DNA of 64,000 nt, taken from assembly GCF_001625215.2 (NCBI RefSeq), contig NC_030384.2:37296390-37360389 (forward strand), in the 5' to 3' direction. The stretch is from Daucus carota subsp. sativus. Lineage: Eukaryota; Streptophyta; Magnoliopsida; Apiales; Apiaceae. This document shows positions 12,361 to 23,939 of this stretch, one piece after another. Below the pieces are notes generated by a model. The model saw nothing but the letters and a program-made list of their open reading frames with translations, had not been told where the DNA came from and did no database searches. Position numbers and translations under genes: made by a program. The stretch's first letter is position 1; the number at the start of each line of letters is the position of its first letter.

Positions 12361-13120
12361 TCTATACTATACTATAATAAGTCAACATGACTATAATTTG
12401 TAGTCCTAAGTTTTAGTTATATTTTTTGGTTTGATACTCTCCTTTTGGTACTACAAGTCTACAAATGTGGAGTCTATTAGTCTTACATTGTTAAACAGTT
12501 TCAAATACTAAAAACACTCCTAACAATACCTTATCATATAATATTTCATTAAAAAATTATAATGATGTTATAAATAAAATTATAAATAATAATTTTGAAT
12601 ATCTTTTTTTAACAAGAAGATTTATATAACTCTTTTTAACTTTAACGTGTTCTATTTCAATATAAATACCAAACATTACATAACCTTTTCTAACTCTAAT
12701 ATTAAAAGTTTCTGTTGTCAAAAAAATCAAGATTACAGAATAATGTTGAAATTCGATTGATTAGATTACTGAATATTTCAAATGTATTACAAGATCGTCT
12801 ATGTTTGGAAAAGATTTAAATTTTCTGATCTTTTTTAATTTTTAAATCTACATGTACTAAATTCAGATTAAATGTATTATATGTGTATATATATATATAT
12901 TATATATATATATATATTATATATATATATATATATATATTTGTTAGGGTTTGTCCATTTTCAAATAATCGGGAGAAAATATAGTCAGTCGAATAATATA
13001 ATTTAATTAAATTCAATCTATTAATATTAAAATACTAATAAAATAATGTTAAAATTTAAATTATGAATAATAAACTACGAACTATATACCCGCCCGTGCT
13101 TCGCACGGGTTAAAGGCTAG
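12361..13120 (+). mobile_element. Non-autonomous Helitron
   Basis: Starts with TCTATACTATACTATAATAA directly after an A and ends GGCTAG directly before a T, matching the Helitron rule of 5'-TC, CTRR-3' and insertion between A and T. A hairpin with a 7-bp stem CCCGTGC/GCACGGG and loop TTC (13093-13109) lies 7 nt before the terminal CTAG, the expected 3' Helitron signal. No RepHel coding sequence is present. The element includes an (AT)n tract at 12885-12940. Confidence 0.88.
12885..12940. repeat. (AT)n microsatellite
   Basis: Nearly pure AT dinucleotide run with two TT/AA phase breaks, inside the Helitron. Confidence 0.9.
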
Positions 13121-14160
13121 TTTTATTAATTCAGCGTGACATGTTTAAACGATGTCAAACCACTTACTTTTCTGGACTTTTGTTATTTTTATTATTCTGA
13201 ACAATGTTCGGATGAGTTTAAAATAATGAATTATGATTTATAATAATTTAATATTATAAGTTAATGATTTAAACTATCTATTTGAATACTTTAAAATTAT
13301 AGATGATACGATTAAAAATATAATAATAAAAATAAATTTAATAGATTATTTATTTGAGTAATTAAATTGATCTTTTAAAAGAATTCATAAAAAAATTAAT
13401 ATAAGTTGTTCTACATCATACCTACTTCTAAGTTTAAGTTAGTTTTCGACTTATTCCTAATTTTAACTTTTCACTTATTACACAGCCAAACACATTTTGA
13501 TTTAAAGTCGAGATGATTTAAAATCCTCGATTTTAATCAACATCAAACTCACTCAGTCCATTTTTACTAACAACATAGGATATACATATTATTTTGAAAA
13601 GTGCTAGGCACTCCAAATTTTTTCCCCAAAAATTACCCAAATTTCACGTGTTATCTTTTGATTGGATATCCAACTATTATATAAACAGGATCATACAGTT
13701 ACATGAACCTCGTCAATATAATCATCTCAAATTGACGTATCGCCTATTTAGGAACATTTTTGACAAAATAATTTTGGGTACCTGGCATGCATTGCCTGTA
13801 GCTAGCAAATATCATAACTAATTTAAATCAAATCAAGTGAATAAGAAAAATTCATGTTGAATATAATTAATAAATTAAATTAATTAACTTGAGATTTATT
13901 TAGATTTATCAAATAAATTCGTAGAAGTCAAAGCAAGGTAGTGTTCTGCCAATATAATATCTGATTAAAAGTAAATAACAGCACTACATGTGTTTCTAAC
14001 AACAAAAGTTAAACTGAGATTAATGAATTAAGGACAACATGTAGTCTTAATTAAAAGAAAACACAGCAAGCGGCTGCAGGGTTGCCATCCCCACCAGCCA
14101 GCTATTTGACATTCCTTTCCTTGGGTAACCAAATTATGAAATTAGATATTACATATAAAA
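13121..14160. other. Intergenic, AT-rich
   Basis: No recognised gene or repeat boundary. Confidence 0.35.
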
Positions 14161-14171
14161 TAGATAAAGAA

Positions 14172-14348
14172 CATAGAACAAGATATCATTGTTGTATAAA
14201 AAGAGAGAAAGACAGCAGTGAAGCTGACCACATAGTGTTTTTGTGTATTAGTAACAAATAGTGTGTAATATAATAATAATTTAATAAAAAGCATAGAACA
14301 ACTTATGGTGGGTGTATAAAAAGAGAGAAAGACAGCAGTGAAGCTGAG
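14172..14348 (+). repeat. Two copies, 120 bp apart, of a module carrying a TATA-like box
   Basis: A block containing GTATAAAAAGAGAGAAAG followed by ACAGCAGTGAAGCTGA occurs at about 14172-14228 and again at 14292-14348, exactly 120 bp later, almost unchanged. Each copy carries a TATAAAAA core-promoter-like motif. No gene is evident downstream. Confidence 0.75.
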
Positions 14349-16690
14349 CAAACAGTATATACATACAGCACAAGACGCTAATTCTCTACTTTGTTTAATC
14401 CAAATTCCACATGAATAACTTAGGATTCTTGTCACTCTTAACATGTTAACAACATTAAATAATTTTGTATACGAAAAGTTGTTGCGCAGTCACAGTATTT
14501 TTATTTTAATGACTTTTGCGTTGCTATAATCTAATGTGATTATAAGTAATAGTGTTGTTAATGATCATGAATGATTGCTCCTAATCAAAACTAATGTGAC
14601 GCCTGCAGCAGTAATGCAAACTCAACCATTTGATTCCTTGCGCTTTTTGAATAATTAACATGTCAACCCTGGAACAACCTCCCTAACAGCTTAGTTTGTT
14701 GGGTTTAAATGCTTAATATTTTCTAAATTTTAATTAAGAAATGCCGCTGGTTAATCTGAAATTCTTTTTGCTCATGTAAGCCAAGTAAATATCCTAGCAT
14801 GAATAATTAATTATTTTATACAATTTCAAAAACAGTTACTTACTCCGTCACATTTTACATTTTAAGTGAGACAACAGAATACTGGTCTTCAGTAAGATGA
14901 GTACAAACTATACTTCTGTGTAAAGCACCATTAAGCTTTACTAAGATTTATAAAAACATGTACATGACTAAAAAATAAGATTAGATTAATACTTTATTTT
15001 ATTTACTTAAACTTTAATATAAATCCTTGGTATATATTATCGATAAAACTCTATAAACAAGTGGAAATTGATTCACGAAATTGGATACAAGTCTTTGACA
15101 AACATGCTTTAAGTTTAAATTTAAATGAGATCTCTATATATATTAATAACTAGCTCATCTCAACTATGTGCGCGTAACAATTATATTTCTCACTTAGCTG
15201 ATTGACAAGGCTTAGAAAATACTCAAAATAGATTATTCCTAATACAGTTATGTAAGCGATCACTATTACGCATAAATGTTAGTTGTAAATTGTAATAGAT
15301 AATCAAATTGATCAATAATATTAATATTTACCTACGTCCAGCATTTAAAAAGCGGCCAGCGATCAAGAATATGATCTACGTTCGGTGTGTTAAAAAACGC
15401 TGTACTAGACTTATCCAGGTCTCAGCACTTTTTAACCGCTGGACGGGATCATTTTCTCCATCCAATGATTAAAAAACGTGAAATGTACTAAACTTTTGTG
15501 ATTGTCCTACGGTTAGAAAGCTGCTGTAGATTATTAACTTGACCCTGAGATACGTATGCAAGAGATTTGGATCCTTTTGGACCACTAAACATATCAAAGT
15601 TGGTTTTATGCTCTTCGTTTTTTAACTTGTTTTTCGTTTCGTGACTTTTTATAACCATCTGTATTTACTATTCTGATTTTTGTTAATTAATTTTGTAATA
15701 TTGTTGCTGTGTGCATAAGATTGGAATGTAGAAATTAGGAATAGTATATTTTTAATTTTATATGTTTTGTTTATTTAAGATTGATTTTTCTTTCTTATCC
15801 TGTTTTATGCGCTTGTATAATCAAAATCAAATCAAGATTTTAGTCGAAAGACTCGAAACTGATATTTATGTTTCAGTCATGGTTACGAATTTTCATTCAA
15901 TACAATCAAACATGTAGTGTTCCACTTTTATCCAAAAACTGAACCAATCCATGCTCTTCCTGTCATTCGACATACTTGCTCTTACATGTGTCTTATTTTT
16001 CGAAAATATTTTCAATAAAAATTCTCATCAACCCACCAATTAATTTTTGCAACTATAATTTTATTTTATTTTTAACAGAGGACAAAAAACACCTAACTAA
16101 GGCCTTTGTTGAGCTCTTTTTAACTCTAAGTTCTACTTCTATATATGTCTTTCCTTTTTGCCTTGGGCCTTCTTTAAATAGTGAGGATTGGGCCAGTTGA
16201 AGAAGGAATGGGCGATAAGGAAAAAGGCTGATTTCAAGTCTTCGGAATATGAAGTATCAGGGACGACTTAAACTCCCAACCCAGTTCATAAGAAGGAACA
16301 TCTAGAGTCCGTTTGTCTTGCCTCATTAAAAAATTTATTTGTTATTTTTATAATTCTCAAAAACATATAAAATTATTTTAATAGAAACATAAAATCATAT
16401 ATATTCATACCTACCAAGTCGGGAAAAGGCCAAACTTGGCAAGTACACAAGAACTGATCGAGTTCATAGACAACAACACTCGTTGTCGTAGCCAACGACA
16501 TTCTTTCTGCCTCTACTCCTATTTATTGTTCACTATATTTCCAAGTTTTTTTTCTTGCACAGCATACTGTATTCCCAAGTTACAGCTCTTTATATATGAA
16601 AATGTAAGAAAATTTAATATTTTATAAAATTATGAGACCTAGATCAGATAATAGGCTGGATATAATACTTCAGTGTATCTTGTCGAACTG
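14349..16690. other. Intergenic, AT-rich, one palindromic repeat
   Basis: No gene found. At 15335-15446 an imperfect inverted repeat (CGTCCAGC..TTAAAAAG at the left, CTTTTTAACCGCTGGACG at the right) may be a small MITE or foldback relic. The rest is AT-rich and featureless to my reading. Confidence 0.4.
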
Positions 16691-17573
16691 AGGCCTCCTT
16701 TGTTATCAGAATTTAGAATTACACCGTAATTAGAAATTACGGTGAACTAGGTTACAACGTGCAGTTAACTTCGAACTCTAAAAACTGTGTTTGGTTTGTT
16801 TGATTTATATATGCATGTGACTATGTAACTAAAATTTTGATTATTTATATAATATAAAATTTCAAATTTATACAAACATATAAAAAATAAAAATTATTTG
16901 ATATGTAATATTAAATAAAGTTATATAAATTTTAATATAACATTAAACGCAAAAAGCATATTGATATTTATAAAATAAATAAAAAGATTATTAAAATGAG
17001 CTCATATATTAATATATCAATAAAACACATGTTTGGTATAGAGTATTTAACTATAATTAAATATAAATATAAATATATTAATAAATATTATAAATTTAAA
17101 ATTATATTTATGTGTATTATTAAAATTACTTATAAAATATAATTAGTTATAATTATATTAAAATAATTTTAAATTAAAATTCTATAAATATAATTTTATA
17201 AATATTGATATATAAAAATATTATGACATAAAATTATTATAACAATTAGTATTAGAAGTAATCGTAACATATATAAAATATTAATTAAAAAGTAAACTAA
17301 GATAATGTATACAAATAAGTAATGTTATATTAAACATTAATTTTATATATAATATAATTATATTATAAATATAGGACATTCACGCGGTAATTTAGAAAAA
17401 CCACGTCTAAGCAATGGAACTAGGTTGCGGTGTTTTACTGTAACTTCATATACCTAGAAAGTGTGGGTTACATAGTTTAAGTTAAAAGTCGTATAATCAA
17501 ACGCTGTCACCCAGGTAAATTCTATGGAAGTGTAGGTTACTGCGTTGGAGTTACAGCATACCAAACGAGGCCT
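16691..17573. mobile_element. Non-autonomous DNA transposon with AGGCCTC..TTTG ends
   Basis: The left end AGGCCTCCTTTGTTATCAG pairs with the right end CATACCAAACGAGGCCT in inverted orientation. About 880 bp, very AT-rich inside, with subterminal GGTTAC-type motifs near both ends and no coding capacity. The ends recall PIF/Harbinger-type termini, but no clear target-site duplication is visible. Confidence 0.6.
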
Positions 17574-17931
17574 AAATATCTGATTATCTAAGTAATTATA
17601 CTAGTATTGATTTTAGATTAATTCATGTTTAGTGTTTTAACCGATTAACTCTAGTTCACGTTTTTACAACAATGAGCACATGAAATTTTAGTACATTTCG
17701 ACTTTATAACTGAAATAATTTTTGTCTAATAAATATTAAAATGGTTTTATTTGTATCTTCTGTTAATCTTATGTCTATAAACATTTTTCATGATTGTAAA
17801 AATATAAAACATGAGAATACTCTTTAATTTCTAATTAAAAAAAGAAAGAGACTCGGGGAAAGGAGCATTCTAAAAGAATTGAAGCCCAAAAAGTGATTAG
17901 TCAAGGGAGAGTAAATTACAAATGAGAAGTA

Positions 17932-18170
17932 CTCCCTCCGTCTCAATTTATACGTTGTTTTTGAAAAAATTACGCACTTTAAGAAAATACTGGTTGAGTA
18001 TTTAATTTTCTTGACAATCTTTGATAGTTGCACCAAATTACTAGTAAAGTGTATTCTGAGTATAAGTCTATTAGTCAAATATTGGAAATTATGTTTCAAG
18101 AGCATTTCAAGAAAAATCATTTAAAACATTGTTATGAAAAGAAAGAAGGACAAAAATTTTAGGACGAATA
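17932..18170. mobile_element. Degenerate Stowaway-like MITE
   Basis: A good left end, CTCCCTCCGTCTC, sits after TA. The right end is worn (AGGACGAATA near 18160), so the boundary is approximate. Confidence 0.5.
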
Positions 18171-19162
18171 ATTTTTTTTAAAAAACATGTACTATATTGA
18201 CGATTCACCCAACTCGAGATGATGCCCGAAGAGGGGAAGTAGTTGAACTTGAGCATTGCTCATGCACCAGCTTTTTATGGCACCAAGTAGGCGAAAGTCC
18301 AGGTCGGTTTAAAAAGTTTCGGAGTACTGTGTTAAGTTGTTCATTAATACGAGTAATTGAGAGTGATCATTAAGATTAGTAATGCTAGGTCGGGGCTAAT
18401 TCCGTGCATCATTAATTGATTAATTGCATCAATAATCCAGGGTTATTAATTATATCAAGCAGTTCATGCATATCTTAAATTTAATCACATCATTTATGTA
18501 AGTAAACTTAATTCATCAAAACACCGGTTGTAAAGAATTAACTTGAGTCAGTATTACAGTACTAGTACTACCTTAAAACTTTAATATAGATGTCATTAGA
18601 GTTGATCCTGACGGTGATGAACTCCGGGACAGTGCTCTACATGGTCCGAATTATACGTCAGTTTCATATATATCCGTCTCGAAAACTAATTATACATGTT
18701 ATATATTTTTTTTAAATTACACAAAATATGATCCCAGTTCTAGAACAATATATTTCGACTATATTGGTACCTACATAATATAACTTAATGTGATCTTTCT
18801 CAAAAAAAAAAAAAAACTTAATGTGATCTTTTTGCATAAATTACATTGACTTAATAGTTTTAATATAATGTACTAATAACTTATGATCACATTCGAGTTT
18901 TAATACTTAACATTGATTTATAAATTATAACCAAATAAAATGTTATAATTTTGAAAAGTTAAGAAGAACATATATTTCAAATCTAGATAATAGTATCACA
19001 CATTTAATTTAAGATCTTTGAAATTTTGTTCAACTGCTGCATACTAATTAAATAAGTCTATGCTAATATAGTTTCGTTTTGGAGTTTTTAATTACCACTT
19101 TTTAAAGGATTATGGGACATCATACAGAGATATATAGCACATATCACCGCAAATCAAAATTT
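18171..19162. other. Intergenic, AT-rich
   Basis: No gene recognised. A short duplicated ACTTAATGTGATCTTT motif flanks a poly-A run at about 18783-18832. Confidence 0.35.
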
Positions 19163-19475
19163 ATGTGTTGGGTTCACTCGGATGAAATGAAATGAAGAGA
19201 AAATAAAAATGAAATTTGTATTCTAACATGGTGTTGATTAGAGAAAAAATATTTATAATTTCCATTCTCTTGATCATTTTCTAACTCAAATGTTATAGAT
19301 GGAATACTCATTTTATTTCTACGTTATGTATACTTCGTTATTTATCACAAAAAATTTAAACTCATTCATATTTAATTATTATTATCTCATATTTGATTAT
19401 TTTTATAAAATTTTTATATAATTTCTCATTTCATTTTCTTATTATTCTATTTTATGCAAATAAAAACAAACTAAT
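19163..19475. mobile_element. MITE of the GAATGAAATG family, copy 1
   Basis: Begins GGTTCACTCGGATGAAATG and runs to a CATTTCATTTTCTTATT end. The interior block around TTGTATTCTAACATGGTG matches the element at 24379-24711 (TTGTACTCTAAAATAGTG), so they are related copies. Boundaries are approximate. Confidence 0.5.
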
Positions 19476-19941
19476 GGATCATAAGCAATGACTTCACCAT
19501 TTCATTTTTTCTGCTCACTAACATTTTTCAAAAGGCAGGTTGGACTAAGGAATAATACATTAATTTCCGAGACTCTGATGGTCTGATTAATGCGAGGGAG
19601 AAATCGAGTACATATGAAGCCATTTTTGACCATGCACATTTATATTTAGGGCATGTTTGGGAATACTGTTGAAAATTGTTGTGCGATCAAAAAAAATATT
19701 GGTAAAAAAGGTACTGTTGTAAAAATCTAGAAAACTATTTACTAATTTTTTGATATTTACTTATTTTGAGTAATACTCCCTCCGTTTCAAAATACATGAC
19801 ACTTTGACTTTTTGCACATAGTTTAAAATCCTTTGACCATGTACTTATATTTATTATTTTTAAAATTTTATTTTTTTAAATAAAAGTATATAGTCAAAAT
19901 TTTAAAGTATAATTTTTTTAAAAAGAAATGATGATTCTAGA

Positions 19942-21261
19942 TAGGCCTGTAAATGGATCGGATATCCGATCCGACCCGATCCGATCCGTGGTTAAATAAA
20001 TGGATATGGATCCTTATTAAAAAAATCCGATCCGATAATAATCCGATCCGATAATAATCCGGTCCGATAAAGAATGGATATGGATATGGTCAAATCCGAT
20101 CTGTTAAAGATCCGATCCGATTCATGCTTAACTATATTATATATTATTTTGTATTATAATATAATATATTATTATTAATATATTACATACAATATAAAAT
20201 TTCCTAAAAATACAAGACAAAACCCTAAATCATCTATACTATCTATACTATAATATAATAAGCCAACATAGGTTTAATTTGTAGTCGTACAAAATTTTGG
20301 TTTGGTCATCTCCTTTATAACTACAAGTTGGTCACATGTAGACTTCTTTTACTCTTACAATATTAAAGAGTTTTATACCGTTCAAATTACAAACACTTGT
20401 GATATAATACAAGATAAAAAAACTCCACCATTATTCTTTTAAATATGATTTATATATTATTTATATACTATATTATAATAAACTGATATTGATATAATTC
20501 GTAGTCGTCCAAAAAATGTAATCAATTGGAATATAATCTGGTTAAAATCTAATTCATTAATACTAAAATACTAATAAGATGATGATAAAATTTAAATTAT
20601 AATTAATAAATTACAAATTCTATACCCGCCCGTGCTTCGCACGGATTAAAGGCTAGTATTATCTTATAATCGATCAGCCGCTCCTAATTTTTGACATGAC
20701 TCTCACTCTTGTTATCCGGTTAATCCAATAATCACTCTTTTTTTTATGTAGAGTGGGTATAAACACAGGAGCTAACTCTTCCACTTAAAACCTCCTCAAT
20801 CACCTGGTTCCGTATTTAAGAGATATTTATCGATTTTAATCCTTATTAATAGAGGAGCAAATCATAATTTGATTCCTCCAAAAGTATTAAGCAACTTATT
20901 TATTATTTTTCTATTTACTTGATAAGTTTTTATAGGAACAACCAACAAAGTTTTTATTAAATACTGTTTTGTTAGTTTTTTTATCTATTACGCTAAATTT
21001 TATGAATTAATATAGTTAGAAAATATCACCTTTTTTTTTGTATGGAAGTTAAAATATTGTTCACGGTGAAAAAATATATTTCATAATTTTTAGTGGATCG
21101 GGGCTCCGATCCGATTATCCATGATCCGAGTGGACCGGATATGGATTGACTTGTAAAATATCCGACTCCTGATCCGATCCGATCCGAATCCGATATATTT
21201 AAATGGATTAGGATATGGATTTAGCTAGATCCGATCCAAATCCGATCCGTTTACAGGCCTA
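19942..21261. mobile_element. Non-autonomous hAT element with GGATCGGAT subterminal repeats
   Basis: Perfect 12-bp terminal inverted repeats TAGGCCTGTAAA / TTTACAGGCCTA are flanked by an 8-bp duplication ATTCTAGA (19934-19941 and 21262-21269), diagnostic of the hAT superfamily. Dense GATCCGAT-type motifs occur within about 180 bp of each end, on both strands, as expected of transposase-binding subterminal repeats. There is no transposase frame; the middle is occupied by a Helitron. Confidence 0.9.
20242..20656 (+). mobile_element. Non-autonomous Helitron nested inside the hAT element
   Basis: Starts TCTATACTATAATATAATAAG after an A (an equally good start lies 9 bp earlier at 20233), ends GGCTAG before a T, with a 6-bp-stem hairpin CCGTGC/GCACGG (20630-20644) just before the end. 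Its termini match the Helitron at 12361-13120. A second, truncated copy of the 5' region begins near 20463, so the element may be a fusion or contain an internal duplication. Confidence 0.8.
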
Positions 21262-21337
21262 ATTCTAGATGCTTGGTCAAAACACTTTGAAATATGTGTA
21301 AAAAGTCAAAGCGTCATGCATTTTGAAACGGAGGGAG

Positions 21338-22180
21338 TAATATATAAAAAAATAACTTTTTGTTGCGGTTTGATAGTGAAATTTGTAACAGTTTTCTGCA
21401 AAAGCTGAAAACAGCTTTTTCCAAAAGCATGGGATTATCTACTTTTTCTAAAAGCAGTTTCTCAGCTAAAACTTGCTGTTCATAAAAATTGTTTTCAGAT
21501 TTACTAAACAGATTTTCACATAATTTTTAACAAAAAAAACTATTGTTACCGTATATAACAACAATTCCAAAAGGTACCTTACATGTACAAATTTCCCCTG
21601 TACACATCACCATACAGCATTATACGTAATTTACTTGTTTTCAAAAATGAAATTCTTTTTCTGTAACGTACTGCAAGTCGATCCGGTGTACGTGTATATA
21701 TGTAGTACCAAACCATCAACTTCAAAATTCTATTAACAGAAAAAAATTATAAGAGTTTCCAAAATATCCGAAACCACACATATATTCATTTTTTATTTAT
21801 TTCATCCGTCTTAAAATAACAATTAATTTTTCCCACGTAATTCAGGTGAAAACAATATATGTTTACACATTTTTTTCCTAAAACAAAATCCCGAAAATAA
21901 ATGTCAAAATACTTTTTATCTCAAATTACATGAGAAAATTAAAAACAAAAAAGAAGGGGAAAATGAACTAAGCACGTCACGTATGCCCGCATATATATGT
22001 AAGAGGTGTACTCCGTATTGGTAAGTTTAGTGATAATAAATCGGCGTTGCGCAAGATTAGAATTGGTAGGAAGAGCTGGAGACGATTGTGCTTCACTTGA
22101 TGCATCTACTCACTTGAAACGTACGTGGTGTAGCTATATCCTCACCATGGTACACACAGACAGTTACATCTTACATCCAC
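21338..22180. other. Region upstream of CHS; possible outer transposon arm
   Basis: 21350-21560 is rich in AAAAGCNG / CTGNTTTT motifs and may be the right part of another element whose left end (GGGCATGTTTGGGAATACTG) lies at about 19648. The rest is AT-rich distal promoter of CHS. No gene. Confidence 0.35.
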
Positions 22181-22190
22181 ATAACTCCTC

Positions 22191-22235
22191 CTTCCACGTG
22201 GCCATCCGGTGACCGTCCCTCCAACCTAACTTCCC
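22191..22235 (+). promoter_or_regulatory. CHS light-regulatory unit: G-box/ACE plus MYB-recognition element
   Basis: A CACGTG G-box (22195-22200, within CCACGTGG) is followed about 20 bp later by CCAACCTAAC (22221-22230). This pairing, order and spacing is that of light-regulatory unit 1 of the parsley CHS promoter, where a bZIP factor binds the ACGT element and an R2R3-MYB binds the CCTAAC box. It lies about 100-135 bp upstream of the TATA box of the CHS gene. Further ACGT cores lie at about 22120-22130. Function is inferred from similarity. Confidence 0.8.
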
Positions 22236-22324
22236 CTTATTCATCATCAAATTTTCAACCTCTCTCTGTCGCCGTCACTACTGTTAACTTAAATCTTTAG
22301 ACTGTTTAGGTACAGATAATTCTC

Positions 22325-22334
22325 TATATATATA
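22325..22334 (+). promoter_or_regulatory. TATA box of CHS
   Basis: TATATATATA about 85-95 bp upstream of the CHS ATG, consistent with transcription starting near 22360. Confidence 0.65.
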
Positions 22335-22418
22335 CAAGTACAAGGAAACCTAACAACACAAATCATCCTCATCATCTATCTTCTTACGGATTTTTTACAG
22401 AGATCCAGATTGTTGAGA

Positions 22419-23790
22419 ATGTCTAACCATAATGCGGAAATTGAGGAGATCAGGAAAAGGCAGAGGGCTCAAGGTCCTGCTAATATTCTAGCTATCGGCA
22501 CCGCCACGCCTTCCAACTGCGTCTACCAGGCGGATTATCCTGATTACTACTTTCGGATCACCAATTCCGAGCATATGAGCGATCTCAAACTCAAATTCAA
22601 GCGAATGTGTATGTCCATCGTCTCATTACACTTTTTATTTATTTCTAATTATCGATTTTAGTGCGAGTTCTAAGAAATTGCATCTAGTATTGCACCAGTA
22701 TAAATTTGAACAGGTAGCAAAACACAAAAGATGTTACGTAAGTTTAAGAAAAGTTATTGACATGTACACATGGTTAATTTGTGCAGGTGAAAAATCTATG
22801 ATCCGAAAGCGTTACATGTACATAACAGAAGAATATCTAAAAGAAAACCCTAATGTGTGCGCCTACGAGGCGCCGTCTCTGGACGCGCGCCAGGACCTGG
22901 TGGTGGTGGAGGTGCCGAGGCTAGGGAAAGAAGCTGCAGCTAAAGCGATCAAAGAGTGGGGTCACCCCAAGTCCAAGATCACTCACCTCATTTTCTGCAC
23001 CACTTCTGGTGTAGACATGCCCGGGGCAGACTACCAGCTGACCAAGCTCCTCGGTCTCCGCCCCTCCGTCAAGCGCTTCATGATGTACCAGCAGGGCTGC
23101 TTCGCCGGCGGCACGGTGCTCCGTCTCGCCAAGGATCTCGCCGAGAACAATGCCGGCGCGCGCGTCCTCGTCGTCTGCTCCGAGATCACCGCCGTCACTT
23201 TCCGCGGCCCTTCTGATTCCCACCTGGACTCTTTAGTTGGCCAGGCTCTTTTCGGTGACGGCGCGGCGGCCGTCATTGTCGGGTCGGACCCGGATCTGTC
23301 CGTGGAGCGCCCGCTCTTCCAGCTCATCTCCGCGGCCCAGACGATTTTACCCGACTCCGACGGGGCCATCGACGGGCATCTCCGCGAAGTGGGCCTCACC
23401 TTCCATCTCCTCAAAGACGTCCCGGGCTTGATCTCCAAGAACATCGAGAAGTCGTTGAAGGAAGCGTTCGGGCCTATCGGCATATCGGACTGGAACTCCT
23501 TGTTCTGGATAGCCCATCCGGGCGGCCCGGCTATCCTGGACCAGGTAGAGCTCAAGTTGGGCCTGAAAGAAGAGAAAATGCGGGCGACCCGACAGGTGTT
23601 GAGTGATTATGGGAACATGTCAAGCGCATGTGTGCTCTTTATTCTTGACGAAATGAGGAAGAAGTCTATTGAAGAAGGGAAAGCCACCACTGGAGATGGT
23701 TTGGACTGGGGCGTTCTTTTCGGGTTCGGGCCGGGTCTTACTGTCGAAACCGTTGTGTTGCATAGCGTACCCGCGACTATTACTCACTGA
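22419..23790 (+). CDS. CHS: Chalcone synthase (type III polyketide synthase)
   Basis: Two exons, 22419-22608 and 22787-23790, give 397 residues. The intron splits the Cys64 codon (T|GT), the conserved position of the CHS intron. The enzyme condenses p-coumaroyl-CoA with three malonyl-CoA to naringenin chalcone, the entry step of flavonoid synthesis, in the cytosol as a homodimer. The catalytic triad is intact: Cys168 in QQGCFAGG, His307 in WIAHPGGPA, Asn340 in GNMSSA; gatekeepers Phe219 and Phe269 and the GFGPG loop are present. Compared with stilbene synthases or divergent PKSs, active-site residues look CHS-like (TTS, EITAVT, GNMS). The start at 22419 ([20 protein letters not shown]) fits the family length. 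Exon 2 is strikingly GC-rich, especially at third codon positions, against AT-rich flanks. Best guess is the main flavonoid CHS, close to umbellifer proteins. Confidence 0.96.
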
Positions 23791-23925
23791 AGTTGCTTCA
23801 TATGATTTGTGTTGCATATACATACTATATGGTACGTGTTTGTTATTTTGTTGCTTCAGCTCTGCGTGCTCATGCATCTCGTGTTAAGTTTACCCTGCTT
23901 TTCAAATATGTATTGTCGGTTGTTC

Positions 23926-23931
23926 AATAAA
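23926..23931 (+). terminator. Polyadenylation signal of CHS
   Basis: AATAAA about 135 bp after the CHS stop codon, in a T-rich context. Confidence 0.6.
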
Positions 23932-23939
23932 GATCGATA

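Larger units (their letters stand above)
19776..21337. mobile_element. Stowaway-like MITE split by a nested hAT element
   Basis: Left end TA|CTCCCTCCGTTTCAAAATAC, right end TTTTGAAACGGAGGGAG|TA. About 160 bp of MITE sequence lies on the left and 70 bp on the right of a 1.3-kb insertion. The two flanks show the mirrored GACTTTTT..CACAT / ATGTGTAAAAAGTC arms expected of one element, which proves the split. Confidence 0.85.

Noticed and set aside
12885-12940. Long AT run considered as a regulatory or origin-like element
   Set aside because: Simple microsatellite inside a Helitron; nothing else supports a function.
19942-21261. Regularly repeated GATCCGAT motifs considered as a CRISPR-like or satellite array
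   Set aside because: They sit at both ends of an element with perfect TIRs and an 8-bp TSD, so they are subterminal repeats of a hAT transposon.
22921-23555. Long open frames antisense to CHS exon 2 and in its other forward frames
   Set aside because: They are shadows caused by the high GC content of the real CHS exon; their translations look like no protein.
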